Positions 51,705-58,263 of a DNA stretch of 64,000 nucleotides are shown here, in pieces. Source of the stretch: Paenibacillus xylanexedens (GTDB taxonomy: Bacteria; Bacillota; Bacilli; Paenibacillales; Paenibacillaceae); NCBI RefSeq assembly GCF_001908275.1, contig NZ_CP018620.1:868001-932000 (forward strand), given 5' to 3'. Made by a program: the position numbers and the translations under genes. How positions within the stretch are numbered: the first letter of the stretch is position 1; every line of letters begins with the position of its first letter. The notes under the pieces were generated by a model that was not told the origin of the DNA, ran no database searches, and was given only the letters and a program-made list of their open reading frames with translations.

Positions 51705-52187
51705 ATGGGCAAGAATGATGGACAGAGTAAAGTGCTCGCACAGAATAAAAAGGCTTCCCATGACTACTTCATTGAAGATACGTATGAAGCGGGCATGGTG
51801 CTTACCGGAACGGAGATCAAATCTCTTCGTAACGGCCGTGCGAATATTGGTGATGCATTTGCCACGATTCGAAACGGTGAGATTCATATTCACAATATGC
51901 ATATTAGTCCTTTTGAACAAGGGAACCGAAATAATCCGCTCGATCCAACACGTACGCGCAAGTTGCTGATGCATAAAGTGCAGATTCACAAGTTGCTCGG
52001 TTTGTCGAAACAGGATGGGTACAGCATTGTGCCGCTGAAAATTTATATCCGCAACGGTTACGCAAAGCTCTTGCTTGGACTGGGTAAAGGTAAGAAGCAA
52101 TACGACAAACGTGAAACTGCCGCGAAGCGCGATGCTCAACGTGATATCCAACGGGTACTGCGCGAGAAGCAGAAGGTTGCGCGTTAA
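51705..52187 (+). CDS. smpB: SsrA-binding protein SmpB
   Basis: Binds tmRNA and brings it to stalled ribosomes for trans-translation. The 160-residue protein has the conserved core [21 protein letters not shown] and [19 protein letters not shown], and a basic C-terminal tail that would enter the empty mRNA channel. ATG 51705 follows AAGGAGTGAGG. The tmRNA gene lies about 590 bases downstream, and RNase R, which clears the faulty mRNA, is directly upstream. Confidence 0.96.
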   Translation: MGKNDGQSKVLAQNKKASHDYFIEDTYEAGMVLTGTEIKSLRNGRANIGDAFATIRNGEIHIHNMHISPFEQGNRNNPLDPTRTRKLLMHKVQIHKLLGLSKQDGYSIVPLKIYIRNGYAKLLLGLGKGKKQYDKRETAAKRDAQRDIQRVLREKQKVAR

Positions 52188-52273
52188 GTGGAGCGCTGGG
52201 CGTAAATGCTTTAGTTTAGGTGTATAAGATAGTTTTGTGATGAAGCTAGGAAGATTGATGTATGAGTTAAGGA

Positions 52274-52318
52274 GTCTCAAGGTTTGTCCTGTAATGGGCA
52301 AGATTGAGGCTTTTGTAT
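52274..52318 (+). terminator. Probable terminator after smpB
   Basis: A two-part stem, GTCTCAA/TTGAGGC outside and TTTGTCC/GGGCAAG inside (52274-52310), is followed by TTTTGTATTT. Confidence 0.65.
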
Positions 52319-52514
52319 TTGGGGAAGGTGATTTGGTGTGAGTTGCTGTGAAGTGTATTGTGTGGTGATTTCCTTTGATATGTGTTGAAGGGAATTCGGT
52401 AGGAACATGGAGCTTGGCGCGTTGATGAATCTAAATTTGTAGCCTTTGCGTAGTTTGCCTGAAACGTGGGTAAGATACTTAGGTACCGTTGTTCGTGAGC
52501 CGATCTGGGTAAAC

Positions 52515-52543
52515 TTTACTTCCGATTGGTGACGCGGTATAAT
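52515..52543 (+). promoter_or_regulatory. SigA promoter upstream of ssrA
   Basis: TTTACT (52515-52520), a 17-base spacer and a perfect TATAAT (52538-52543). It would give a precursor with a leader of about 220 bases before mature tmRNA. A second, weaker extended -10 (TGT + TATGAT, 52644-52652) is closer. Confidence 0.6.
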
Positions 52544-52691
52544 ATGTAGACGATTGAGCTTGTTGTATTGGGTAACCTTGTACACATGCTCATCCTGCTG
52601 GAATGTCTTCCAGCAATCTGTACTATTTCGGTGATGTGTCCTGTGTTATGATTATTCATGTAGCAGACAGGAATGCCGAGTTTGAAAGAAG

Positions 52692-52719
52692 CATCTTTTT
52701 ACCTTGGAGGAAAAAGATG
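52692..52719 (+). other. Hairpin in the ssrA 5' leader
   Basis: A perfect 9-bp stem CATCTTTTT/AAAAAGATG (52692-52700 with 52711-52719) encloses the sequence ACCTTGGAGG. It lies about 55 bases before the mature tmRNA end and may be a processing element. Confidence 0.5.
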
Positions 52720-52773
52720 TGCAGCACCTTTGCTCCGTATTCACGGATTAATCCTGGAGCCCTTCTTATATGA

Positions 52774-53135
52774 GGGGGCGTTTATGGATTCGACGGGGAT
52801 AGTTCGAGCATGGGTAGCGGGTAGTGGGGACGCGTCCGCTTTATCAACGCTAAAGCCTATTAAACGGCAAACAACAAACAAACTACGCTTTCGCAGCCTA
52901 AGAAACTGTGTGCGTGCTTCTACCCTGCATCGCCCATGTGACAGGGATAGGGGCTAACTAGTAGTGGGATACGCTGTCACATCTCCGCCTGTGGTGTGCT
53001 GAAGAAGACAATCAGGCTGACCCAACGTATAGCCGGTTACGGGGCGATACTCGGGTGACATCAAAACTGTGACTACACCCGTAGAAGCTTATGTGCCGTT
53101 ATCTTCGGACAGGGGTTCGACTCCCCTCGCCTCCA
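52774..53135 (+). ncRNA. ssrA: Transfer-messenger RNA (tmRNA)
   Basis: Rescues stalled ribosomes and tags the nascent protein for ClpXP. The tRNA-like ends pair: GGGGGCG (52774-52780) with CGCCTCC (53128-53134), then discriminator A. The T arm GGGGTTCGACTCCCC and the 5' GGATTCGACGGGG are typical. CCA is not encoded. The tag reading frame runs from GGC at 52866 to TAA at 52899-52901 and gives, after the Ala from the charged tmRNA, GKQQTNYAFAA. The tag ends in AFAA, where B. subtilis has ALAA. Confidence 0.95.
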
Positions 53136-53190
53136 AGATGGTACTTAATGAAAAGTATCATGTTGAAGGCGTTTAGAGAAAATCTCCAAG
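53136..53190. other. Likely left junction of the integrated element
   Basis: Conserved chromosomal gene order stops at the ssrA 3' end, and a phage-type serine recombinase gene starts within 65 bases. The attachment core is therefore expected at or just after the ssrA 3' end. The exact core cannot be set because the other junction is outside the window. Confidence 0.5.
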
Positions 53191-53248
53191 AAAAAAGAAT
53201 CAGACGGTGAGCATCTGAATGATGTTCCACCGATCTGATTCTTTTTTT
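53191..53248. terminator. Bidirectional terminator overlapping the recombinase stop codon
   Basis: A stem of about 18 bp (53191-53209 with 53228-53248, one bulged base) has an A run on the left and T7 on the right. The left arm contains the reverse-strand stop codon at 53200-53202. It can end both the ssrA transcript and the recombinase transcript. Confidence 0.85.
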
Positions 53249-54645
53249 ATTACAATCTGACGGAACATGGATTGCACAAGTAGCTTTTGCGTCTCAGGTT
53301 CGATCAGTACCCAGTTATCTTTCAAGTTGGCCATCATGTCTTTAATCTCTTCTGTGGACAGCTCGTTAATGTAATAATCTTCTTTTTCTTCGTACTGAGC
53401 AGTGATTGCCTTCATTCGTGCTTCTTCGTCGTCAATCAAGTTGGCATAATCATCAGGAGACAGTTTTCCATCACCTAGGGCGAGCATCCAGTTTTTCCGG
53501 CGTCGATTGGAAACCTCAATTTCTTTCTGTAACATGCGCTGGTCACTCTTGGCCTGAGCGTTCGTTTTTTTGTCCTGAAGCTTTTTATTGGTAATCTGCA
53601 ATCGTTCGAAAATGAGTTGCTGCAGGTGAGGTTCTGAGATTCCAGGAGCGTCACAAGTTTTATTAGAATATTGATTTCGGCAACGATAGCTTCTATATAC
53701 TCGAACTGTTTTATCAGCAAGTGTCTGTCTCGATGCATTACCGATGTAAGTAGCTCCACACAAACCACACTTAACAATTCCTCCATAAGGATAATCATAA
53801 CTATGTTTGCTCATGTGATTCTCTCCGCGACGCTCCATCATCTTACGTACCTTAAGGAAATCCTCCATAGAAATAATTGCTTCATGTTCCCCAGGTTTGA
53901 TGATCCTTTTGGATTCTTCCCACAGTACCGGCTTGAAGTGATTATGACCGGTGTAAGTATGGTTCTGCAGTACGATCCTTACATACTTGCTGTCCCATAC
54001 TCCACCTTCTTTTCCGCGACTGTGCCCATTCATATGTTTCGCTATGGACACAACCCCTTTGCCAGCAAGGTACAGCCGGAATACCTCTTTGATTAACTCC
54101 GACTCATATTCATTTACGACTAACTGGCGTTTTTCATCAATGACCTCTATGTCGTATCCAAGCGGAGCCTTGGACATGTGCAGTCCACCATTCTCCATTT
54201 TCTTCGTGAGGCCCTTCAGGGTTTCTTCTCGGAGGTTATCTGAGTAGATTTCGGCGAATATCCCATTGAAATATAGGAAGGCTTTACCCATTGGCGATTG
54301 TGTATCGATTTCCTCGCTCCCCAGAGACGCTACAACGAACCGCTTATTCAGCTTATTGATCATGGCAATAAAGTCATACAAGTCTCCTAGGTTGCGGCTG
54401 AGTCGATCTAACTTATGAATCAATACAGCATCGAACTTTCCAGCTTTCATATCTTCAATTAGTCTTTGAATACCTGGCCGCTTTTTAATTGTTCTACCAC
54501 TGATTCCTGGATCGGAATAGACACGGTATAACTCCATTCCTTTCTTCTCCAGCAGCTCCATAAGTAAATCATGCTGAGCTTCCATGGAGAACCCTTCTTC
54601 ATTCTGTCTGTCTGTACTTACGCGGATGTATAGGGCTGCTTTCAT
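53200..54645 (-). CDS. Large serine recombinase (site-specific integrase)
   Basis: Catalyses integration and excision of the element. The 481-residue protein has a resolvase-type catalytic domain at about 1-145 with nucleophile Ser10 (YIRVSTDRQ) and the arginine-bearing HKLDRLSRNLGDLYDF. The recombinase DNA-binding domain lies at about 165-265. A zinc ribbon follows at about 290-330 (KCGLCG...YRCRN...KTC), then a C-terminal coiled coil. AAAGGAGCG precedes the ATG. Its position beside ssrA, pointing toward the junction, is that of an integrase next to its attachment site. Confidence 0.95.
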   Translation of the reverse strand: MKAALYIRVSTDRQNEEGFSMEAQHDLLMELLEKKGMELYRVYSDPGISGRTIKKRPGIQRLIEDMKAGKFDAVLIHKLDRLSRNLGDLYDFIAMINKLNKRFVVASLGSEEIDTQSPMGKAFLYFNGIFAEIYSDNLREETLKGLTKKMENGGLHMSKAPLGYDIEVIDEKRQLVVNEYESELIKEVFRLYLAGKGVVSIAKHMNGHSRGKEGGVWDSKYVRIVLQNHTYTGHNHFKPVLWEESKRIIKPGEHEAIISMEDFLKVRKMMERRGENHMSKHSYDYPYGGIVKCGLCGATYIGNASRQTLADKTVRVYRSYRCRNQYSNKTCDAPGISEPHLQQLIFERLQITNKKLQDKKTNAQAKSDQRMLQKEIEVSNRRRKNWMLALGDGKLSPDDYANLIDDEEARMKAITAQYEEKEDYYINELSTEEIKDMMANLKDNWVLIEPETQKLLVQSMFRQIVIKKESDRWNIIQMLTV

Positions 54646-54689
54646 CTTATTCGCTCCTTTTGAGAATGTATGTTCGGTTATTTACGGTG

Positions 54690-54710
54690 AAGAAAAGCCC
54701 CGAAGGGCTT
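54690..54710 (-). terminator. Terminator after the prophage lipoprotein gene
   Basis: On the reverse strand: stem AAGCCC/GGGCTT with loop TTCG (54710 to 54695), followed by TTCTTC. It separates the lipoprotein gene from the recombinase gene. Confidence 0.75.
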
Positions 54711-54726
54711 ATCTGTTGTTAGTTAA

Positions 54727-55446
54727 TTATTGGACTTTTTGAACTGTAGAAACAGCCAACATAATAGCATTCGTAGTTCCGCCACTTATATTGTCAAAAG
54801 AATACACTGCTGTAGGAACTCCGCGCATTGTCACGTCATCACCGTCAAGAATATCTCCTGTTGAATTATTATAATAACCGATCAAAGAGTTTCCCGATTC
54901 GTCCATGATATGTACCGTTGCTACAGTCCCAAAATCAGTTTCTTCTTCTTGCACTTGAATAACAGTACCTGTTACTTTTACCATTTTATCAAGGTAAGGA
55001 GTAATGTTCTTAAATAGATGTTTTGAAGTGATCTTACTATCTACTTCCTTTGAAGCGGCCTTTTTTGTCTCTGCAGTTACAGCTGGGAAGAGGTCAGAAT
55101 GCTTTACCAGATAGTCATAGGTTTTTTGGTCGACAGCGCCACCCTCTACAAGATTAGGAACAACTAAACTCATCATTTCCGCAGTAACAGCACTTTTTGG
55201 TTCTTGTTCTTGAGTTTCTGTGCTCACCTCAGTAGCTGCAGTTGCAACTTCGGAAGCTTCTTTTTCAGCCAACTCTTTTTTCAAAGCTTCAGCTTCTTCT
55301 TTTAGTTTTTGGTTTTCTGCTTCAATTTCTGTTTGTTTGGTATCTGTTTGGCTGGCTTGTGAAGAAGAATTCTCCTTTGTATCTCCGCATGCTGATAATA
55401 CTGCTACAAGTGCAAAAACCATAGTAAATAAAGCTACTTTTTTCAT
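54727..55446 (-). CDS. Prophage lipoprotein with coiled coil and OB-like C-terminal domain
   Basis: A 239-residue exported lipoprotein. The signal peptide has lipobox VLSAC (Cys at about 20). A Ser/Gln-rich spacer, a charged coiled coil (about 38-68) and a C-terminal region at about 145-235 follow. That last region, with the beta pattern KMVKVTGTVIQVQEEE...VATVHIMDESGNSLIGYY, looks like an OB fold. It lies between integrase and repressor, the usual place of lysogeny-expressed genes such as superinfection-exclusion lipoproteins. That role is an inference from place and topology only. Confidence 0.78.
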   Translation of the reverse strand: MKKVALFTMVFALVAVLSACGDTKENSSSQASQTDTKQTEIEAENQKLKEEAEALKKELAEKEASEVATAATEVSTETQEQEPKSAVTAEMMSLVVPNLVEGGAVDQKTYDYLVKHSDLFPAVTAETKKAASKEVDSKITSKHLFKNITPYLDKMVKVTGTVIQVQEEETDFGTVATVHIMDESGNSLIGYYNNSTGDILDGDDVTMRGVPTAVYSFDNISGGTTNAIMLAVSTVQKVQ

Positions 55447-55504
55447 CTTTCCATACCTTCTCTTTTCTATGTCCCATCGGTTGGGGAATTTACTCGTACA
55501 TTAG

Positions 55505-55520
55505 TGTTTATATGTAAACA
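55505..55520. promoter_or_regulatory. Palindrome upstream of the prophage lipoprotein gene
   Basis: TGTTTA-TATG-TAAACA is a perfect 6-bp inverted repeat about 60 bases before the lipoprotein start on the reverse strand. It differs from the AACAC-N5-GTGTT operators, so it would bind another protein, if any. Confidence 0.4.
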
Positions 55521-55670
55521 TCACTACGTAAGACGGTATACGAGGTGATGGTAAGATTTTAATTTGATAAGCCGTTCGTCAGATGTAAATCTTCACCATA
55601 GTGTGAGCCAACTCATACCGTTCCTGTGCTGATCTATAGATATAATTCTCAAGAAATAACTGTTGAGGAT

Positions 55671-55699
55671 TTACCAATCATAGGAGCACATGTTAGAAT
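55671..55699 (+). promoter_or_regulatory. SigA promoter facing the repressor gene
   Basis: TTACCA (55671-55676), a 17-base spacer and TAGAAT (55694-55699). The LexA box begins 8 bases downstream of the -10, over the expected transcription start. Confidence 0.65.
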
Positions 55700-55706
55700 A
55701 AAATAG

Positions 55707-55718
55707 GAACAAGTGTTC
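55707..55718. promoter_or_regulatory. LexA (DinR) SOS box
   Basis: GAAC-AAGT-GTTC has the full 4+4 core of the Gram-positive LexA box (CGAAC-N4-GTTCG); the two outermost bases are G and T instead of C and G. It covers the start of the promoter at 55671-55699, a normal place for LexA repression. Confidence 0.72.
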
Positions 55719-55754
55719 TAATTTTTTACTAGAAACAGGAACGGAAGTGGCATC

Positions 55755-55865
55755 ATGGACCAAGAGAAAACAGAAGAATACGAAGTTAAGGACATTTTTG
55801 AAGAACTCGGCTTTGAACTACCAGATATTATTCTTGATTTGCTTTGTAGCGAGCATAAGAAATAA
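55755..55865 (+). CDS. 36-residue acidic protein under a LexA box
   Basis: A short ORF starting at ATG 55755 with GGAAGTGG five bases upstream and ending at TAA 55863-55865. The protein is rich in Glu and Asp (starts MDQEKTEEYEVKDIFEELG) and has a short hydrophobic helix, LPDIILDLLC, before a basic end. It matches no family I know. It runs toward the repressor gene and their 3' ends overlap by 38 bases. An SOS-induced antirepressor is the leading idea; alternatives are a toxin, or a leader ORF on an antisense transcript. Confidence 0.5.
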   Translation: MDQEKTEEYEVKDIFEELGFELPDIILDLLCSEHKK

Positions 55866-56217
55866 TTTCTCTTATAGCATCGTCAGATAATTCATTACCT
55901 TCGTGGCGCAACATTCCTTTTAGTTTTAAGATTGCTTCATCGTCAGCTAATTCAACTGCACTAAGGAATTCTTTTGCTCCTTTTGAAATAACCTTGGATG
56001 TGCCTTGATTTGCATCACTAGTTCTTCCTAGCAAGTAATCTGTGGTTACCTCAAAACGGTCCGCAACATCATTAATAAATTTAAATGACGGTTCCCGTTC
56101 GTCTCTTTCATACATACCAATCGCGCTTTCACTGACCTTGAATATTGTAGCAAGGTCTTTTTGCGTTAAATTGTTTCCCGTGCGGATTGCACGTAACTTT
56201 TGCCCAAAAGTGGCCAT
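55828..56217 (-). CDS. Phage repressor, XRE/Cro-CI family
   Basis: A 129-residue protein with an N-terminal helix-turn-helix (LTQKDLATIFKVSESAIGMYERDEREPS) and a short helical C-terminal region. There is no S24 peptidase domain, so it cannot cleave itself like LexA or lambda CI, and no ImmA-type metalloprotease gene is adjacent. It is divergent from the Cro-like gene at 56360, with four matching palindromes in the 143-base gap. It is probably the lysogeny repressor. GGGTGA precedes the ATG. Confidence 0.85.
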   Translation of the reverse strand: MATFGQKLRAIRTGNNLTQKDLATIFKVSESAIGMYERDEREPSFKFINDVADRFEVTTDYLLGRTSDANQGTSKVISKGAKEFLSAVELADDEAILKLKGMLRHEGNELSDDAIREIISYARYKANQE

Positions 56218-56241
56218 TAATTATCACCCATTCATAATATT

Positions 56242-56256
56242 AACACAATACGTGTT
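56242..56256. promoter_or_regulatory. Repressor operator O1
   Basis: AACAC-AATAC-GTGTT is a perfect 5-bp inverted repeat. It is the operator nearest to the repressor start codon and is suited to autoregulation. Confidence 0.75.
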
Positions 56257-56270
56257 AAAAAATATTCAGA

Positions 56271-56285
56271 AACACAAAACGTGTT
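56271..56285. promoter_or_regulatory. Repressor operator O2
   Basis: AACAC-AAAAC-GTGTT has the same consensus as O1. It overlaps the first two bases of the rightward -35 element. Confidence 0.75.
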
Positions 56286-56312
56286 GACAACACGAAATGT
56301 GTTTTATATAAT
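56284..56312 (+). promoter_or_regulatory. Consensus rightward early promoter (PR)
   Basis: TTGACA (56284-56289), a 17-base spacer and TATAAT (56307-56312): a full consensus SigA promoter. O2 covers its upstream edge, O3 fills the spacer and O4 lies just past the start of transcription. It drives the early genes from the Cro-like gene onward. Confidence 0.9.
56289..56303. promoter_or_regulatory. Repressor operator O3
   Basis: AACAC-GAAAT-GTGTT lies inside the -35/-10 spacer of PR. Its centre is 18 bases from that of O2. Confidence 0.78.
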
Positions 56313-56321
56313 AAGGTCAAC

Positions 56322-56336
56322 AACACGATATGTGTT
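56322..56336. promoter_or_regulatory. Repressor operator O4
   Basis: AACAC-GATAT-GTGTT begins about 10 bases after the PR -10 and ends just before the ribosome site of the Cro-like gene. Its centre is 33 bases from that of O3. Confidence 0.75.
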
Positions 56337-56359
56337 TTTGAAAGGTGGGGCCAACAACT

Positions 56360-56596
56360 ATGAAACAATTGATTGCTAAGCGGCTTATTGAGCTTCGAGG
56401 CGATACCAGCAGAGAAGAAACATCACACGCTATAGGAATCAGCGTTAGTGCGTTGCAGATGTATGAAAATGCTCAGCGGATTCCGAAAGACGAAATTAAA
56501 ATACGAATCGCCAATTACTATGGAAAAACAGTACAGGAAATTTTTTTTGACTTTGAACCGCACGAAACGTGTTCTTTCAAGAAAGGAGCGAGCTAG
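56360..56596 (+). CDS. Cro-like XRE-family regulator
   Basis: A 78-residue helix-turn-helix protein with HTH core SREETSHAIGISVSALQMYENAQRIP in pieces, then KIRIANYYGKTVQEIFF. It is the first gene from PR and lies opposite the repressor, the Cro position. ATG 56360 follows AAAGGTGGGG. Its 3' end carries a degenerate fifth operator copy at 56559-56573. Confidence 0.85.
   Translation: MKQLIAKRLIELRGDTSREETSHAIGISVSALQMYENAQRIPKDEIKIRIANYYGKTVQEIFFDFEPHETCSFKKGAS
56559..56573. promoter_or_regulatory. Degenerate operator copy inside the Cro-like gene
   Basis: CGCAC-GAAAC-GTGTT keeps the right half of the operator and three of five bases in the left half. It may be a weak distal site for looping, or chance. 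Confidence 0.3.
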
Positions 56597-56733
56597 TGGA
56601 TACACCTAAACAGCCCAGTGAAACCAAGGTCACTATTGATATAGGCGTGTTCGACCGCGAATTACTCGAAAGAGCGTGTCGCGAAATTAAGGCTAATAAA
56701 GAAAAGCTCGTCTCCAAGAAATCAGTCAAGTGA
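56596..56733 (+). CDS. Small early phage protein, 45 residues
   Basis: GTG 56596 overlaps the stop of the Cro-like gene by one base and follows GAAAGGAGCG with good spacing, which supports the call. The protein is charged (ends in KEKLVSKKSVK) and begins TPKQPSETKVTIDIGVFDR. No family was recognised. Translational coupling suggests it is a real early gene. Confidence 0.6.
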   Translation: MDTPKQPSETKVTIDIGVFDRELLERACREIKANKEKLVSKKSVK

Positions 56734-56743
56734 GGTGAACATC

Positions 56744-56986
56744 ATGCGATTCCATTGGATCAAATCCACATCACGAGCGTGTTTCATATCTGCCGTCGCC
56801 ATCCGGTCTGAACTTAAGAAAATGACGGTAGATCAAGCAATTGATTACACGTTGTCACTCGAAATTCAATGTAAGAATCCTCATCTGATATCGGAACGAG
56901 AGCTTAAGCGACTCAAGAAAGACGCTGAAGCAGTAATTCGCAAGATACAAGAAACCCGCCGAGCTGTACCGGCTGGCGGGCAATGA
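56744..56986 (+). CDS. Small early phage protein, 80 residues
   Basis: A basic protein with a helical central and C-terminal part (LSLEIQCKNPHLISERELKRLKK). ATG 56744 is placed by GAGGTGA, which overlaps the stop of the previous gene; GTG 56735 is inside that site. No known family was seen. Confidence 0.65.
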   Translation: MRFHWIKSTSRACFISAVAIRSELKKMTVDQAIDYTLSLEIQCKNPHLISERELKRLKKDAEAVIRKIQETRRAVPAGGQ

Positions 56987-57040
56987 AGGGATCACGAGCG
57001 GGGAAGCTCATGAGACAATCATAATCCGTTGTTAACAGCA

Positions 57041-57060
57041 ATTCCATTCCAATATGGAAT
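57041..57060. promoter_or_regulatory. Inverted repeat before the second regulator gene
   Basis: ATTCCAT-N6-ATGGAAT is a perfect 7-bp inverted repeat lying 26 bases before the HTH gene at 57086. It may be the operator of that protein. Confidence 0.4.
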
Positions 57061-57085
57061 ATTCCGAAGAGGGAGATGAACACGC

Positions 57086-57331
57086 TTGGATATGAAGTTC
57101 GGAACGGTTATGAGGCTTTGCCGAGAACGAGCTGGTTTCACGCAAGAGCAAATGGCGGACAAGCTCCATCGCACGCAAGCCTGTGTAAGCAAATTTGAAA
57201 AGGATCATAAGATTCCGGACATGACGACGATGATGCGGTGGGCAGAGGTAACAGGCGCTAGAGAAGTCGTCGTTGCATTCTTGTACGGGATGGACGGGAT
57301 CAACATGATTCAAAGATTGATAGGGGGATAA
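57086..57331 (+). CDS. XRE-family helix-turn-helix protein
   Basis: An 81-residue DNA-binding protein: helix-turn-helix FTQEQMADKLHRTQACVSKFEKDHKIP at about 18-44 in pieces, then a short tail. TTG 57086 has GGGAGATG seven bases upstream; ATG 57092 is also possible. It is the third small regulator of the element and may control the replication and recombination genes that follow. Confidence 0.75.
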   Translation: MDMKFGTVMRLCRERAGFTQEQMADKLHRTQACVSKFEKDHKIPDMTTMMRWAEVTGAREVVVAFLYGMDGINMIQRLIGG

Positions 57332-57335
57332 ACGA

Positions 57336-57608
57336 ATGTCGCGTGAACAATTGGCAGCCGAAGCGTTGCAAGCTGGAAAACATTCTTTACATAACTTGAA
57401 ATTGATTCGGAAGCAGCCTGAAAGAATGTTACCTGGGAAGATGAAAAATGCAGAGGAATATCTCAACCGGATGATCCGGTTCGCGGAAGTAGAAATAAAA
57501 AATGCCCGCCTGGCACGGCGGACACTCACGTTGAGAACTCGATTAAAGTCTCTTCTGCTGCTCATTTTATCGTCTCCCGAGTCAAAGCGCAAGGGGGAAT
57601 CAGTATGA
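57336..57608 (+). CDS. Small early phage protein, 90 residues
   Basis: A strongly basic protein, helical throughout, with a Leu-rich segment near the end (TRLKSLLLLILSSP). AGGGGG precedes the ATG four bases after the previous stop. Function unknown. Confidence 0.6.
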   Translation: MSREQLAAEALQAGKHSLHNLKLIRKQPERMLPGKMKNAEEYLNRMIRFAEVEIKNARLARRTLTLRTRLKSLLLLILSSPESKRKGESV

Positions 57609-57841
57609 AAGATACATTGTACATCCAAATCATTATTAACTATACAGAATCGGCCAAGGCCTTACGTGAGAATACGGCGGCTGTTATGTCCTTCAACGGA
57701 TCGGTTCAAGGAACGGATTTCGAAGCACTTTGGCAGGAAAGGGACATGATCTACAATCGCTGGCAGAACGCTGCTTCAAGTTTGCGTGAGCTGCCGCCAG
57801 AATACATGGCACAGGCCGTGGCGGAGATTGAAAAGATTTAA
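57605..57841 (+). CDS. Small early phage protein, 78 residues
   Basis: Overlaps the previous gene by four bases (ATGA), so it is coupled to it. It is a soluble, mixed-charge protein with DTLYIQIIINYTESAKALR at the N-terminus. No known family. Confidence 0.6.
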   Translation: MKDTLYIQIIINYTESAKALRENTAAVMSFNGSVQGTDFEALWQERDMIYNRWQNAASSLRELPPEYMAQAVAEIEKI

Positions 57842-57975
57842 CGATACAAGTTATGGACAGGCCATTGTCGGCCTTGTCTCACTGCTTGCGGGACGGGTTT
57901 CATAACCAACTCCCGTTCCGTTGGCGGTGAGATGCGGCTGACGCATCAATACAGATGAAAGGAGTAACAGCGTAT
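57842..57975 (+). other. Structured leader with three hairpins
   Basis: Three successive stems: GACAGGCC/GGCCTTGTC (about 57855-57876), GGGACGGG/CCCGTTCC (about 57889-57920), and GATGCG/CGCATC (57931-57947). None has a T run. They may shape mRNA stability or processing ahead of the next genes. Confidence 0.45.
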
Positions 57976-58221
57976 ATGACGATTCATGAATCGGTAGGAA
58001 AAATCCTGAATCTGCTCAGCAGTCTGGCGGATGACACAAATGACGCCATTAATAATACACCGTACATCCTTCGCAGATTGGCGGAATTTACTGATGGTGA
58101 GCTCAGTGATGTGATTTCTCAACTTGAAGCAATCAGAGATCAGGCAGAAGAGTTGGAAGAAGCACACGAGAAGATTCAAGAAGAAGTTGCCGAGTTGCAA
58201 GAAGAATTAAACGAAAAATAG
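57976..58221 (+). CDS. Small coiled-coil phage protein, 81 residues
   Basis: An acidic protein with a C-terminal coiled coil of about 40 residues rich in Glu, Leu and Gln (AEELEEAHEKIQEEVAELQ). ATG 57976 follows AAAGGAG by eleven bases; ATG 57955 lies upstream of that site. Likely dimeric. A hairpin AGCCCG/CGGGCT lies over its stop codon. Confidence 0.6.
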   Translation: MTIHESVGKILNLLSSLADDTNDAINNTPYILRRLAEFTDGELSDVISQLEAIRDQAEELEEAHEKIQEEVAELQEELNEK

Positions 58222-58263
58222 CCCGTTGCAGCGGGCTATCTCAGAACATTGAAAACTAAATAC

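Noticed and set aside
52673..52957. ORF of 94 codons across the ssrA 5' half
   Set aside because: It overlaps the clear tmRNA structure and has no ribosome site.
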